NCBI GenBank assembly: GCA_028289445.1
Contig: JANQPO010000017.1
Coordinates: 1 to 64,000, forward strand
Source: Tepidamorphaceae bacterium
Lineage (GTDB): Bacteria; Pseudomonadota; Alphaproteobacteria; Rhizobiales; JAKSCL01
Length of the DNA: 64,000 nt
Direction of reading: 5' to 3'
Position 1 is the first letter of the stretch, and the number at the start of each line of letters is the position of its first letter. The translations under genes and the position numbers were made by a program. Below the pieces are notes generated by a model. It saw only the letters and a program-made list of their open reading frames with translations, was not told the DNA's origin and made no database searches. Shown here piece by piece: positions 46,866 to 55,290 of this stretch.

Positions 46866-47825
46866 ATGTTGACTGAAATCGAGTCGTTCCCGCCGCCGCC
46901 TGGCGGTCACAGCGAATTCTATCATCGCTCGCCGGATATCGCGCTTCGATACGCCACCTGGGAGCCAACTGCGGAACCGACCAAGGGGACGATCTGTCTC
47001 TTCCAAGGACGGACCGAATTCATTGAAAAATATTACGAAGTGATCGCCGAATTGCGAGCAAGAGGCTTCGCCGTCGTGACCCTCGACTGGCGCGGGCAAG
47101 GCTTGTCGACCCGTCAAGTGCGGCGTCACAAGAAGGGTCATGTCGACGACTTTCAGGACTTCGAAGACGATTTGGAGAACTTTCTGCGATCCGTGGTACT
47201 GCCGGACTGGCCACCGCCCTATTACGCGATCGCACACTCCATGGGCGGGCATATTCTGCTGCGTTACGCGCGGCGCGGCGCCAATCCCTTCGATCGCATC
47301 GTGCTGATGTCTCCTATGATCGACATCACCTTTCCTCGCGTGTCGCGCGGTTTCGTCAATGGTGTGACAGAGGTGCTGTGCTTGATGGGGCTTGGCACTC
47401 TGGCCGCCGGCTCAACCCGGCGGAAGGAGAAGTTCGAAGGCAATCTTTTGACCAGCGATCCGGATCGCTTCGCACGGCAGTTTGCGCTGGAGCGTGAAAA
47501 CCCGGATCTCATGGTTACCGCGCCGACAATCGGATGGCTGCATGCGGCAACGGAGTCCGTCGCGCTTCTTGGCGATCCGGATTTCCCCTCCACGGTGCGG
47601 GTTCCGGTTCTCATCATCATCGGCAGCCAAGAAAGGGTTGTCTCGCTTCGTGCGGCTGAAATGATGGGACGACGGCTCAAGGCCGGGCACACGCTGATTG
47701 TTCCAGATGGGCGACATGAGCTTTTAATGGAGCGCGACGCGATCAGAAGCCAGGTATGGGCCGCGATAGATGCTTTTATCCCGGGCGAGGAAAGCGACAG
47801 GGAGGGCCAGTTCGCGCTCGGTTAG
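46866..47825 (+). CDS. Alpha/beta hydrolase, lysophospholipase (PldB)-like
   Basis: About 319 residues. FQGRTEFIEKYYEVIAELRARGFAVVTLDWRGQGLS is typical of monoacylglycerol lipase/lysophospholipase-like hydrolases. The nucleophile elbow is AHSMGGHI; the acid and His are predicted in IIIGSQERVVS and DGRHELLMERD. There is no signal peptide. The ATG at 46866 (MLTEIESF) is taken as start; a GTG at 46854 would add four residues. It ends with a 4-base convergent overlap with the HisN-like gene. Substrate unknown. Confidence 0.85.
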   Translation: MLTEIESFPPPPGGHSEFYHRSPDIALRYATWEPTAEPTKGTICLFQGRTEFIEKYYEVIAELRARGFAVVTLDWRGQGLSTRQVRRHKKGHVDDFQDFEDDLENFLRSVVLPDWPPPYYAIAHSMGGHILLRYARRGANPFDRIVLMSPMIDITFPRVSRGFVNGVTEVLCLMGLGTLAAGSTRRKEKFEGNLLTSDPDRFARQFALERENPDLMVTAPTIGWLHAATESVALLGDPDFPSTVRVPVLIIIGSQERVVSLRAAEMMGRRLKAGHTLIVPDGRHELLMERDAIRSQVWAAIDAFIPGEESDREGQFALG

Positions 47826-48628
47826 GCGGCGGGGCCAAGGTGTGCCATCGCGCTAGCATGAAGCGCAGCGTCGCCGGCGGCCAGGATTTGACCGCCTGAA
47901 GCGGCGTTGCCGCCTACCCAGTTCGTGACGATGCCGCCCGCCGCCTCGATGATCGGAATAAGTGCCACGATATCGAAGGGCTTGAGGCCCGACTCCACTA
48001 CAAGATCGATGTGGCCGGCTGCCAGAAGGGCATAGGCGTAGCAATCGGTGCCGTAGCGCACTAGCCCGCAGGCGCTCTCAAGCGCGTTGTAGCGTGGTCG
48101 CTCGTCCGCTGAAAAAAGCTGCGGCGTTGTTGTCGCGATCGATGCCTGATCCAGAGCACGACCGCTGCGCACGGCGAGCGGCTTGGTATCGTCACCACGC
48201 CTCAGGAATGCGCCGGCGGCGCTGCCGAAGAACAGGTCATCGACAAAGGGCTGTGCCATGACGCCGGCGACGGGCCTGCCATCGTGCAGGAGCCCGATCA
48301 GCGTGCCCCAGATCGGCAGGCCGAGCACGAAGGCGCGGGTTCCATCGATTGGATCGAGCACCCAGACGAATTCGCGGTCGGTGCCTTGCGATCCATACTC
48401 TTCGCCGATGACACCGTGTCCGGGGAAGTGTGTCTCGATCAGTCGCCGCATTGCCGCCTCGGCGCCGCGATCGCCGGCGGTGACAGGGTCAATGTGACCT
48501 TCGGTCGATTTGTTCTCGACGGCGCCGGCGCTTCGGAAATGGCGCAGCGTCTCTGGTGCTGCCGCTGCCGCTAGTTCCAGGGCAAACGGCAGAAGACGTG
48601 ATTCGACGTGATCTTGGGCGTCGCTCAC
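47822..48628 (-). CDS. hisN: Inositol monophosphatase-family phosphatase, histidinol-phosphatase (HisN)-like
   Basis: About 268 residues with the IMPase metal motifs: GHGVIGEEYG (Glu), VLDPIDGTRAFVLGLPIWGTLIGL (DPIDGT), and GLKPFDIVALIPIIEAAGG (Asp). The form DPIDGTRAFVxGxPxWGTLI is that of HisN-type histidinol-phosphatases (histidine biosynthesis) rather than SuhB. The start is taken as GTG 48628 because the extra residues of the frame to 48709 are Cys/Arg-rich and not family-like. A small-RNA gene lies upstream on the other strand. Confidence 0.82.
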   Translation of the reverse strand: MSDAQDHVESRLLPFALELAAAAAPETLRHFRSAGAVENKSTEGHIDPVTAGDRGAEAAMRRLIETHFPGHGVIGEEYGSQGTDREFVWVLDPIDGTRAFVLGLPIWGTLIGLLHDGRPVAGVMAQPFVDDLFFGSAAGAFLRRGDDTKPLAVRSGRALDQASIATTTPQLFSADERPRYNALESACGLVRYGTDCYAYALLAAGHIDLVVESGLKPFDIVALIPIIEAAGGIVTNWVGGNAASGGQILAAGDAALHASAMAHLGPAA

Positions 48629-48801
48629 AGGTGGTGCACCGCGACAATTGCACACGCTCCGACAGCGCTTTTTTTCTTCGCACTTGCGAAAAGATTCGAC
48701 ATTCCGCAACCCTCATGCACAGGCCGTTCGTTGGGTAAGCGGTTGATTTTCATCATATTACGAGAATTTGAACGGCGGTTAAAATTTTTGCACATGCGTC
48801 C

Positions 48802-48830
48802 CTTGACGAGCTTTGTGTGCAGTGCAATAT
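48802..48830 (+). promoter_or_regulatory. Predicted promoter of the small RNA
   Basis: CTTGAC (48802-48807), 17 bases, CAATAT (48825-48830). This is close to the CTTAGAC-n17-CTATAT-type promoter described for conserved small RNAs of rhizobia. Transcription would start near 48837. Confidence 0.65.
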
Positions 48831-48836
48831 TTATCT

Positions 48837-48929
48837 CCGACAGACGCGCTGCGTTTGTCATGCCCTCCTTGGGCGTTTCCTCCCTAGACTTGGGCCGTCC
48901 TCTTTTGAGCGACGGCCCCTTTCTTTTTC
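48837..48929 (+). ncRNA. Predicted trans-acting small RNA, AbcR/ar15-like, about 93 nt
   Basis: Between hisN and the N-formylglutamate amidohydrolase gene, the promoter above is followed by three hairpins. Hairpin 1 pairs GACAGACGC with GCGTTTGTC (48839-48859). Hairpin 2 is GCCC-TCCTT-GGGC (48862-48874), with a CU-rich loop. A single-stranded GTTTCCTCCCTAGACTT follows. The terminator pairs GGGCCGTC with GACGGCCC and ends in CTTTCTTTTT. Two CU-rich, anti-Shine-Dalgarno-like segments, one looped and one single-stranded before the terminator, are the layout of the AbcR/ar15 family, which represses ABC-transporter mRNAs with Hfq. Family assignment is from memory of the architecture. Confidence 0.7.
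48892..48929 (+). terminator. Intrinsic terminator of the small RNA
   Basis: GGGCCGTC (48892-48899) pairs with GACGGCCC (48911-48918), with an 11-base loop, followed by CTTTCTTTTTC. It lies immediately downstream of the convergent amidohydrolase stop at 48936 and shows no T-run in the other direction. Confidence 0.85.
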
Positions 48930-48935
48930 GTCCGC

Positions 48936-49805
48936 TTATTCGGCCGCCTCGGGCAGCGCCAGATCGGAGGCCGAAAGCGCGATCAGGTCTTCCGCCAAGG
49001 CCATCAGATCCGTCTGGATTTCGGCAAAACGCGGCAGTTTGCGAACACGTCGCTCATCCATGTAAAGACCGCGGTTGATCTCAATCTGAAGCGCGTGAAA
49101 CCCCCTCTTGGGAAGGCCATAGGTCTCGGTGATATAGCCGCCGGCATAGGGTTTGTTGCGGGTGACCGTGTAGCCCAGCCGGCGCAGGCGATCCTGCGCC
49201 AGATCGACGATGATGCGGGCGCACGACGTGCTGAAGCGATCGCCGAGAATGAAATCCGGCCGACGTGCGGTGTCCTGACGCATCGACGGCATGGAGTGAC
49301 AATCGATCAGGATCGCCACGCCGAACTGATTGGCCAACTGAGTCAGTGCCGACTGCAGCGCATTGTGATAGGGCAAATAGAGCGATTGGATGCGGCGCAG
49401 CGCATCCTCGACCGGTATGGGACCGCTATAAATCTCGTCGCGTTCCGTCACAATGCGCGCGATCGTTCCGAGCCCGCCGGCAACGCGCATGGAAGCGACA
49501 TTGGCAAAAGCCGGAAGCGCGCCATCGAACATCGCCGGGTCTAGTTCGTAAGGCTCGCGGTTGACGTCGACATAAGCACGCGGGAACAACGCCTTTAGCA
49601 GTGGCGCGCCGCGCAGGACGACGCCGGCGAAAAGATCGTCGACGAACGCATCCTCTGAGCGTCTCAGCGTCATCAGGTCGAGGCGTGTCTGCTGTTGGAA
49701 CGCACGGGGATAGATGCGACCGCTGTGCGGGGCATTGAACAACACCGGTCCGCGACAGATGGCGGGCGCCAGCAATTCGAACGGGGGGGCGAGGTCTTCG
49801 GCCAT
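48936..49805 (-). CDS. N-formylglutamate amidohydrolase family protein (HutG-like), copy 1
   Basis: A 289-residue protein. VLFNAPHSGRIYP (metal His), LRRSEDAFVDDLF, LFPRAYVDVNREPYELDP (Arg/Asp), YLPYHNALQSAL and VAILIDCHSMPS (His) are the family motifs. These enzymes remove formate or a similar acyl group from glutamate. In many alphaproteobacteria this gene sits directly next to cpdR, as here. A second family member is found at 54499, so the two probably have different substrates. Confidence 0.88.
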   Translation of the reverse strand: MAEDLAPPFELLAPAICRGPVLFNAPHSGRIYPRAFQQQTRLDLMTLRRSEDAFVDDLFAGVVLRGAPLLKALFPRAYVDVNREPYELDPAMFDGALPAFANVASMRVAGGLGTIARIVTERDEIYSGPIPVEDALRRIQSLYLPYHNALQSALTQLANQFGVAILIDCHSMPSMRQDTARRPDFILGDRFSTSCARIIVDLAQDRLRRLGYTVTRNKPYAGGYITETYGLPKRGFHALQIEINRGLYMDERRVRKLPRFAEIQTDLMALAEDLIALSASDLALPEAAE

Positions 49806-49950
49806 CTATGCGGGTGATTCCGTTGCGGTGGTGATCAGCACACAATCTTTACGAATTTTTTCGATTGTGCAAAGGGTGAAGCGTGCGCTTCCCATGTGTG
49901 TTTTCGTTGATATCTAGACTTATCGGGCGTTCGGACGAGAGTGGGCGGAC

Positions 49951-50319
49951 ATGACCGAATTAATCAAGATCCTGCTTGCCGAGGACGACGACGATATGCG
50001 CCGCTTCCTCGTCAAGGCGCTGGAAAGCGCCGGATATGAGGTGGTGGCCTTCGACAACGGACAAAGTGCGTTCGACCGGCTGCGCGAAGAGCCGTTCACG
50101 CTGCTGTTGACCGATATCGTCATGCCCGAGATGGACGGCATCGAACTGGCCCGCAAAGCGACCGAGATCGACCCCGACATCAAAGTCATGTTCATCACCG
50201 GATTTGCGGCTGTTGCGCTCAATCCGGAGGGTGACGCGCCGAAAAACGCAAAGGTCTTGTCGAAGCCCTTCCATCTGCGCGAACTCGTGCAACAAGTGGA
50301 GCGCCTGCTCGCGGCCTGA
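49951..50319 (+). CDS. cpdR: Single-domain response regulator CpdR
   Basis: A 122-residue receiver with no output domain. The acidic pocket is AEDDDDMRRFLVKALESAGYEV; the phospho-acceptor is Asp55 (LLTDIVMPEMDG); the Thr is in MFITGFAAVALNP; the Lys is in VLSKPFHLREL. The near-invariant DDDDMRRFLVKALE and ITGFAAVALNP stretches are those of CpdR. When unphosphorylated, CpdR brings ClpXP to the cell pole and primes degradation of CtrA-pathway factors; phosphate comes through CckA-ChpT. The upstream amidohydrolase and downstream tRNA-Val match the order seen in relatives. Confidence 0.95.
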   Translation: MTELIKILLAEDDDDMRRFLVKALESAGYEVVAFDNGQSAFDRLREEPFTLLLTDIVMPEMDGIELARKATEIDPDIKVMFITGFAAVALNPEGDAPKNAKVLSKPFHLRELVQQVERLLAA

Positions 50320-50390
50320 CCGCTAGATCGCGCTTGCGATTTGTCGCTTGAGCCGGTATGACCCGCCTTCGAAATCCACCATTCGGCGAT

Positions 50391-50465
50391 GGGCGTGTAG
50401 CTCAGTGGGAGAGCACTACGTTGACATCGTAGGGGTCGCTGGTTCAATCCCAGCCACGCCCACCA
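50391..50465 (+). tRNA. tRNA-Val (GAC anticodon)
   Basis: A 75-base cloverleaf including the encoded CCA. The acceptor GGGCGTG pairs with CACGCCC; the D-arm GCTCAGTGGGAGAGC is present; the anticodon stem CTACG/CGTAG encloses TTGACAT with anticodon GAC at 50423-50425; the T-arm is CTGGTTCAATCCCAG. The discriminator is A, then CCA. It is 72 bases after cpdR. Confidence 0.98.
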
Positions 50466-50523
50466 TTGCCGGCGGCGCTGTTGTGCCGAAGGGAACGGGA
50501 CCTGCGGGTCAAGGAACGGAACG

Positions 50524-50649
50524 ATGAAAGTTAGAAACTCGATCAAATCGCTGCGCGGACGCCATCGCGACAATCGCATCGTCCGCCGTCGCGGCAAGCT
50601 CTATGTCATCAATAAGACGGTCCGTCGCTTCAAGGCGCGTCAGGGCTGA
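50524..50649 (+). CDS. rpmJ: 50S ribosomal protein bL36, zinc-free form
   Basis: A 41-residue protein starting [18 protein letters not shown] and ending VRRFKARQG. It lacks the Cys-Cys-Cys-His zinc ligands of classical bL36 and so is the zinc-independent C-minus form typical of alphaproteobacteria. It is part of the large ribosomal subunit. AAGGAACGGAACG lies just ahead of the ATG. It is a monocistronic small gene between tRNA-Val and a TPR-protein gene. Confidence 0.96.
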   Translation: MKVRNSIKSLRGRHRDNRIVRRRGKLYVINKTVRRFKARQG

Positions 50650-50722
50650 GCGTTCACATTTGCGTGGCGGCTCAAATCCCGCCATTGACCCTTTGCCGCA
50701 AGGCACCGTAGCTTTGTCGGCT

Positions 50723-51313
50723 ATGGTGTACGCAAGACCATTTCTCAAACTTGTCGCTGCCGCGCTCTTGGCGATTGGCGTTGCCGGTCCCGCGGTGTCG
50801 GAGACTGAAACCAAGGCGGTCGATGTCGCTCCCGGCGAACGTCTCGATACCTTGTTTGCCGACCTGAAGGTTGCGAACTCCGAAGATTCGGCCCAAACCA
50901 TCGAACAACAGATCTGGGCGGCGTGGATGGATTCCGGTAGCGCGACCGTCGACCTGTTGGTGACACGCGCCGGCGAGGCCATGAAAGCCAAGGATAATGG
51001 TCTGGCCATGCAGCTTCTCGATTCGGTCGTGGAGTTGAAGCCTGACTACGCCGAGGGCTGGAACCGGCGCGCCACCCTGCACTATGTCATGAAGAACTAT
51101 GGCGAATCCCTGGGCGACATTCAGCGCACGCTGGCGCTGGAACCACGGCATTTCGGCGCCATGTCCGGGCTTGGTTCGATTTTTCGTATTCTGGGAGACG
51201 ACGAGGCCGCGTTTGAGATCTATTCCCGAGCGCTTGAGGTTCATCCCTATCTTAAAGGCGCTCGTTCGGCCGTTGAGGATCTAAAGGACTCCGTCGAGGG
51301 CCGCGGTATCTGA
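50723..51313 (+). CDS. Periplasmic tetratricopeptide-repeat protein
   Basis: About 196 residues. ATG 50723 gives a signal peptide (FLKLVAAALLAIGVAGPAVS). Residues of about 80-185 contain tandem TPR-like helices: GLAMQLLDSVVELKPDYAEGWNRRATLHYVMKNYGESLGDIQRTLALEPRHFGAMSGLG and AFEIYSRALEVHP. It is a scaffold for protein-protein contact, perhaps in envelope assembly. Members of this family are common next to rpmJ in alphaproteobacteria, as recalled. The longer frame from 50603 overlaps rpmJ and is rejected. Confidence 0.85.
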   Translation: MVYARPFLKLVAAALLAIGVAGPAVSETETKAVDVAPGERLDTLFADLKVANSEDSAQTIEQQIWAAWMDSGSATVDLLVTRAGEAMKAKDNGLAMQLLDSVVELKPDYAEGWNRRATLHYVMKNYGESLGDIQRTLALEPRHFGAMSGLGSIFRILGDDEAAFEIYSRALEVHPYLKGARSAVEDLKDSVEGRGI

Positions 51314-51377
51314 TCGTCATCCGGCCGAAGCCGGTGTTCGTATGCTGGGACATAGATATCCGCCGCTGCGACCGCCA

Positions 51378-52421
51378 ATGACCGCTATATATTGGATTTT
51401 CGGAGTGATCCTGGCCATCGCGCTTTGTCTTGCCGGCTATACCGCGATGCGTGCCCGCGCCCTGGAAGCGCAATATCCGCCAGCGGGCGAATTCGTCACC
51501 ATAGAGGGCGCGCGTATCCATTACCGGGTGCTTCCGGCGGCAAAACCGACGGCGGATCGATTGCCGCTCGTTATGATCCACGGCGCCAGCGGCAGCATGC
51601 GCGACGCCTTGTTCGGCCCCGCCGCATTTTTCGCGAAAGACCGTCCGGTCATTCTCTTGGACCGCCCGGGCCTGGGCTGGAGCGAGGTGGGCGACAACCC
51701 CGATCTGGTGCTGCCAAGTGGACAAGCGCGTATCATCGCCAGGCTTCTCGATCACCTCGATATCCCGCGTGTCCACGTGGTCGGCCATTCCTATGGCGGG
51801 TCCGTCGCGGCGACCTTTGCGCTCAACCATGCGCAGCAGTTGGCCGGACTGATGTTTTTGGCGCCGGTCAGCCATCCCTGGCCAACTGGGATCAAGTGGT
51901 ACTATTCCGTTGGCGCGGCACCGGTGTTGGGTCACCTTTTCTCATGGCTGGCGGCACTTCCGATTGGTGAGCGACTGGTGGCCTGCGCGACGAGTAATGT
52001 CTTTTCGCCCAATCCGATGCCGGCCCGCTACGCCGAGGCGACGGGCGCCGCCCTTTTGTTGGAACCGGGCCGGTTTCGCGCGAATGCCCGCAACATCGCG
52101 CATCTCTACGATTATGTCGTTGAAACGGCGCCGCGCTATCGCACAATTGCTGCGCCAACGCTGATCGTCTCAGGCGAGGCGGATACCGTTATATTTCCAT
52201 GGATCCATGCCGCCGGATTGGCGACCGAGATCCCGGGCGCCCGTAAGATGGCGTTGGAGACGATTGGCCATATGCCTCATCACGCGGCAGCCGACATTGT
52301 GCTGCCGGCCATGGCAGCGTTCATGCGCGATGTCGAGGCGGGCCGCGATCCGGTCGTCGCGCCTGCGGCAAGATCGCTAGAAGTCGCTGACGTCGCCGGT
52401 GCTGACGAATGCGATCCGTAG
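51378..52421 (+). CDS. Alpha/beta hydrolase with N-terminal membrane anchor
   Basis: About 347 residues. A hydrophobic N-terminus (IYWIFGVILAIALCLAGYT) suggests a membrane anchor or signal peptide. The hydrolase core has VMIHGASGSMRDALFG (oxyanion loop), ILLDRPGLGWSEVG, the nucleophile VVGHSYGGSVAATFAL, acid region VSGEADTVIFPW and His in IGHMPHHAAADIV. ATG 51378 is used; ATG 51342 would add 12 residues. Its last 45 bases overlap the convergent pyruvate kinase gene. Substrate unknown. Confidence 0.84.
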   Translation: MTAIYWIFGVILAIALCLAGYTAMRARALEAQYPPAGEFVTIEGARIHYRVLPAAKPTADRLPLVMIHGASGSMRDALFGPAAFFAKDRPVILLDRPGLGWSEVGDNPDLVLPSGQARIIARLLDHLDIPRVHVVGHSYGGSVAATFALNHAQQLAGLMFLAPVSHPWPTGIKWYYSVGAAPVLGHLFSWLAALPIGERLVACATSNVFSPNPMPARYAEATGAALLLEPGRFRANARNIAHLYDYVVETAPRYRTIAAPTLIVSGEADTVIFPWIHAAGLATEIPGARKMALETIGHMPHHAAADIVLPAMAAFMRDVEAGRDPVVAPAARSLEVADVAGADECDP

Positions 52422-53813
52422 GAGGTTTGTCGCACCCGGTGTTCCAAACGGGACGCCAGCGGTGACGATGATCCGTTGGCCAGGCTTGGCGCAGCCCTCC
52501 TGAAACGCGATGCGGCAGGCGCGGTCGACCATGTCGCTTTCGTCTTGTGCGTCTTCGGTGAGGACGGGATGCAGGCCCCAGACCAAGGCCAGGCGGCGTC
52601 CTGTTTCGGCGATCGGCGTGAGCGCGATCAGTGGCTGCAAGGGTCGCTCGCGGGCAGTCCTTAGCCCGGTCGAGCCGGAGGACGTGTAGGTGACGATGGC
52701 GGCGACGTCCAATGTGTCGGCGACCATATGAGAGGCGGCGCTGATTGCATCAGGCGCGGTCGCCTCCGGTTCGGTGCGCTGGGCATAGACGATATTGCGA
52801 TAGTTGGTGTCGCCTTCGACCTCGTGGGCGATCCGGTCCATCGTGCGCACGGCCTCGACCGGAAACTCACCGACGGCCGATTCCGCCGACAGCATGATCG
52901 CGTCGGCGCCTTCGTAGACGGCGGTCGCTACATCTGAGACCTCGGCGCGGGTCGGGACGGGGGACGAGATCATCGACTCCAGCATCTGGGTCGCGACAAC
53001 CACCGGCTTGCCGGCGCGGCGGCAGGCCCGGGTGATGTTCTTTTGCAGCCCGGGCACCTTCTCCAGCGGCATTTCGACGCCCAGATCGCCACGCGCGACC
53101 ATGAGCGCATCCGACGCCTCGATGATCTCATCAAGCTGTTGAATCGCTTGTGGTTTCTCGATCTTGGCGAGGATCGAGGCACGGCCATGAGCCAGTTTGC
53201 GCGCCTCCGCAAGATCGTCCGGGCGTTGCACGAACGATAGCGCAATCCAGTCCGCGCCCATGTCCACGGCGCAATCCAGATCCTTGCGATCCTTGTCGGT
53301 CATGGCGCCGATCGGCAGGAGGGTGTCCGGCAGGCTGACGCCCTTGCGGTCGGACAGGGTGCCGCCGACGACGACCTCGGCGACGATCCGGCCGTTGCCG
53401 ACTTCCTTGGCGACGAGCTTTAGCTTGCCGTCGTCAAGCAGTAGGCGGTCGCCGGGCTTGACGCTTTCCAAGATCTCGGGATGGGGCAGGTGGACGCGCG
53501 AGCCGTTCCCTTCGGCGTCGCTGTCATCGAGGGTGAAGGTGGCGCCGTTTTTGAGCTGGACCGATTCCTCGGCAAAGGCACCGACCCGCAATTTCGGTCC
53601 TTGGAGATCGGCCAGAACGCCGATCGGCCGGCCCATTCGCTCCTCGACATTACGGACGGCGGCATGCAGCCGGCGGGCCTCGTCGTGCGGCGTATGGCTC
53701 ATATTGATCCGAAAGACATCGGCACCGGCTTCGGCCAAGTCTCCGATCACCTCCTCGCTGGACGAACCCGGTCCAAGGGTCGCAAGGATTTTCACACGCC
53801 GATCTCGAATCAT
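52377..53813 (-). CDS. pyk: Pyruvate kinase
   Basis: A 478-residue enzyme: KILATLGPGSSSEEVIGDLAEAGADVFRINMSH, then VLADLQGPKLRVG, the active-site region ILAKIEKPQAIQQLDEIIEASDALMVARGDLGVEMPLEKVP, and KPVVVATQMLESMISSPVPTRAE. The C-terminal allosteric domain is present (AAIVTYTSSGSTGLRTARERP). It makes pyruvate and ATP from PEP. It starts 4 bases inside the DUF1036 gene end, so the pair are co-translated. Confidence 0.97.
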   Translation of the reverse strand: MIRDRRVKILATLGPGSSSEEVIGDLAEAGADVFRINMSHTPHDEARRLHAAVRNVEERMGRPIGVLADLQGPKLRVGAFAEESVQLKNGATFTLDDSDAEGNGSRVHLPHPEILESVKPGDRLLLDDGKLKLVAKEVGNGRIVAEVVVGGTLSDRKGVSLPDTLLPIGAMTDKDRKDLDCAVDMGADWIALSFVQRPDDLAEARKLAHGRASILAKIEKPQAIQQLDEIIEASDALMVARGDLGVEMPLEKVPGLQKNITRACRRAGKPVVVATQMLESMISSPVPTRAEVSDVATAVYEGADAIMLSAESAVGEFPVEAVRTMDRIAHEVEGDTNYRNIVYAQRTEPEATAPDAISAASHMVADTLDVAAIVTYTSSGSTGLRTARERPLQPLIALTPIAETGRRLALVWGLHPVLTEDAQDESDMVDRACRIAFQEGCAKPGQRIIVTAGVPFGTPGATNLLRIAFVSTGDVSDF

Positions 53814-54256
53814 TCGCCCCCCTTGCCGGCCTGGCCCGGCTCAACCAACTGAACGGTCCATTCCCGCTCGTCGCCGGTATCGATTTCCAGGAAGCCGGTG
53901 CGATCATAGCCGCGGTCGGCGCACTCATTGATCCCGCGAATGGTGAACATCTTGTCCTGGCTGCACATATAAGCGCTGCCGGTCCATTCGCCGCCGGCGT
54001 CGTAATCTACGGCGTAAATGTAGTAATAGCGCGACACCAAGGGGCCGCGCAGCAGCGTCTCGCAGGCGTTCGACGAAATGTTCCACCAGCCCTCGGTCGC
54101 CCAGCCCTTGTCGTCCTTATAGCCAAGCGCGATGCCGATGCGGTTCTCCGTTTTGTTGCAAACGCGCAAATCGGCAAGGGCGATGCTTGGCAGCGTTGTC
54201 ACAAACGCCACCGCAACCAGCACCAAAATAACGGAGCGTGTGTCGGGCATTATCAT
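53810..54256 (-). CDS. DUF1036 family secreted protein
   Basis: A 148-residue protein with a signal peptide (ILVLVAVAFVTTLPSIALA). The mature part starts DLRVCNKTENRIGIALGYKD and has three or more conserved Cys (VCNKT, NACETLLRG, YMCSQDKMF, NECADRG), as in DUF1036 proteins. Function unknown. It lies directly upstream of pyk in the same transcript, an arrangement widespread in alphaproteobacteria. Confidence 0.88.
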   Translation of the reverse strand: MIMPDTRSVILVLVAVAFVTTLPSIALADLRVCNKTENRIGIALGYKDDKGWATEGWWNISSNACETLLRGPLVSRYYYIYAVDYDAGGEWTGSAYMCSQDKMFTIRGINECADRGYDRTGFLEIDTGDEREWTVQLVEPGQAGKGGE

Positions 54257-54498
54257 ACGATCGTTTGGTTTGGTCGTTTCTATACTGGTCTGCCCAAGTC
54301 TGGCCAGCGCTTGTTTTACATCTCGCCTGGCGCGATGACCAGTCGATCAGGCGCGGATCAGTCGTCTCGTTTGCTGTGTAACGCGATTGCGGCGAATTCG
54401 GGGTAACAGTCGGCAATTCCATTTTCGAAACAGGCGCTTTAATATCTGCCGGGCGCGGCGATCCCGTCGCGTCCACAGTTATCAGCCCCGGATGATCT

Positions 54499-55290
54499 AT
54501 GCCGTTTGAGCCGGTCGAAACGATCGATGGCGATCCCGCGAACGGGTTTCTGCTCGTGTGTGATCACGCCCGCAACACAGTGCCGCCCGGTTATGACGAT
54601 TTGGGGCTCAACGGGGCCGTGTTCGAGCGTCACATTGCCTATGACATCGGCGCTCGGGCCGTCACACTCAAGCTGGCGGCGGCGCTCGGCGCGCCGGCCG
54701 TGCTGTCTTGCTTCTCGCGGCTGGTCATTGATCCTAATCGCGGGCTGGACGATCCGACCCTGGTTATGCGCCTCTCCGACGGTGCGGTGGTGCCTGGAAA
54801 CGCTCGGATCACCCCTGAGGAAAAGCAATGCCGGATCGAAACCTACTACGTGCCCTATCATGACGCCTTGGCCGATGCGATCGATCGGGCGATCAGCGTG
54901 GGGACGCCGCCGGCTCTAGTATCCATCCATTCCTTTACGCCGTCTTGGAAAACGTTTCGCCGGCCCTGGCACATCGGTGTCTTGTGGGATCGCGATCCGC
55001 GCCTGGCCGTGCCGCTGATCGCGGCTCTGCAGGCGGATCGCGCCATCGTGGTGGGAGACAACGAGCCCTATTCGGGTCAGCTTGCCGGCGACACGATGTT
55101 TCGGCATGGCACCGGGCGCGGTCTGGCGCATGCGCTGATCGAGTTGCGGCAAGATCTCGTGAGCGACGATGACGGCGTTAGCGTTTGGGCGGACCGCCTG
55201 ATCGACGTTCTTAAGGGGTTGCGGCATCAAGAGGGCTTGAACACGGTGCGCCACTATGGCAGCGCCAGTGGACACGGCACCAAGGAGTGA
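54499..55290 (+). CDS. N-formylglutamate amidohydrolase family protein, copy 2
   Basis: A 263-residue member of the same family as the gene at 48936 but clearly diverged: FLLVCDHARNTVPPGYDD (metal Asp/His), ERHIAYDIGARAVT, LSCFSRLVIDPNRGLDDP (Arg/Asp), YYVPYHDALADAI and LVSIHSFTPSW (His). No signal peptide. It is the first gene of a run with DUF1244 and gapR; its TGA abuts the ATG of DUF1244. Substrate not defined. Confidence 0.87.
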   Translation: MPFEPVETIDGDPANGFLLVCDHARNTVPPGYDDLGLNGAVFERHIAYDIGARAVTLKLAAALGAPAVLSCFSRLVIDPNRGLDDPTLVMRLSDGAVVPGNARITPEEKQCRIETYYVPYHDALADAIDRAISVGTPPALVSIHSFTPSWKTFRRPWHIGVLWDRDPRLAVPLIAALQADRAIVVGDNEPYSGQLAGDTMFRHGTGRGLAHALIELRQDLVSDDDGVSVWADRLIDVLKGLRHQEGLNTVRHYGSASGHGTKE

